Below are positions 63,862 through 64,000 of a DNA stretch of 64,000 nucleotides, one piece after another; the first letter of the stretch is position 1, and each line of letters starts with the position of its first letter. The DNA lies in assembly GCF_011039075.1 (NCBI RefSeq), contig NZ_JAAKEG010000006.1, forward strand, positions 1 through 64,000, read 5' to 3'. This DNA is from Adlercreutzia sp. ZJ304. GTDB lineage: Bacteria > Actinomycetota > Coriobacteriia > Coriobacteriales > Eggerthellaceae. A program made the translations under genes and the position numbers. The notes beneath the pieces were generated by a model. That model was not told the origin of the DNA and made no database searches. It worked only from the letters and a program-made list of their open reading frames with translations.

Positions 63862-64000
63862 ATGGCTGAAACAAAATCAACCACGGTCGCCGCCCCGGCA
63901 TCACCTTCCAGCACCCCGGCATCACCTTCCAACGCCCCGACAAAAGCGCCAACAGCTTCAATCGGAACAGGCAAAAAACCGGCTAAGAGATCAGCTGACG
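63862..64000 (+). CDS. Start of a gene downstream of hdcA (partial)
   Basis: AGGAG lies seven bases before the ATG at 63862. The frame is open to the window edge and gives 46 residues rich in Ala, Pro, Ser, Thr and Lys (MAETKSTTVAAPASPSS, then APTKAPTAS, and GKKPAKRSAD). This looks like a disordered cytoplasmic tail. In lactic acid bacteria hdcA is followed by a histidine/histamine antiporter or hdcB; either would fit, but the visible part does not decide it. Confidence 0.6.
   Translation, partial: MAETKSTTVAAPASPSSTPASPSNAPTKAPTASIGTGKKPAKRSAD

Overview
The window looks like chromosome of an anaerobic, medium-GC actinobacterium of the class Coriobacteriia, most like Eggerthellaceae. This is inference, with no database search behind it. 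The grounds are a Tad pilus locus without a secretin, Feo iron uptake with paired FeoA proteins and a DtxR-type regulator, hydrogenase maturation genes, and an accessory block of molybdopterin enzymes with FixABCX of the kind found in gut Eggerthellaceae.

Layout. 0-0.65 kb: 3' end of an AT-rich Rpn/PD-(D/E)XK nuclease gene. 0.8-3.7 kb: leuCDB. 3.8-6.2 kb: two bacterial PH-domain membrane proteins, then tRNA-Leu(TAA). 6.4-10.3 kb: a peptidoglycan-binding protein, a polyprenyl diphosphate synthase, a Ppx/GppA phosphatase and an FtsB-like protein. 10.4-14.0 kb: DtxR regulator, FeoB-associated protein, FeoB and two FeoA proteins, with two related palindromic operators. 14.1-19.7 kb: a CtpE-like P-type ATPase carrying in-frame repeats, a GDSL hydrolase, thrC and a ModE-like regulator. 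19.6-29.7 kb: a Tad/Flp pilus operon read on the minus strand. 30.0-38.8 kb: tRNA-Val, a structured leader with an MFS transporter, nagA, a pyridoxamine kinase, and an operon with a TauE-type permease and an orphan LytS-type kinase. 38.9-48.9 kb: glycosyltransferase, coaD, hypC-hypD, hypF (also with in-frame repeats), pgi, high-molecular-weight rubredoxin, an XRE membrane regulator and a YgbA-type protein. 49.2-62.4 kb: the redox island. 62.8-64 kb: pyruvoyl-dependent histidine decarboxylase and the start of the next gene.

How the genes work together. The redox island encodes two paralogous molybdo- or tungsto-bis-MGD enzymes of the acetylene hydratase/catechol dehydroxylase type. Each is followed by a 112-residue ferredoxin-like subunit. 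Between them lie FixA, FixB, a fumarate-reductase-type flavoprotein, FixC, FixX and an MFS transporter, and a divergent LysR gene sits at the fixA promoter. My reading is an inducible anaerobic pathway that imports a substrate and reduces or dehydroxylates it with electrons from FixABCX. The substrate cannot be read from the sequence.

The other notable signal is a family of short palindromic repeats inserted in frame in two unrelated genes, the P-type ATPase and hypF. Their outer arms differ in sequence but stay self-complementary within each copy. This resembles the protein-invading palindromic elements known from Rickettsia and suggests a mobile, structure-conserved repeat.
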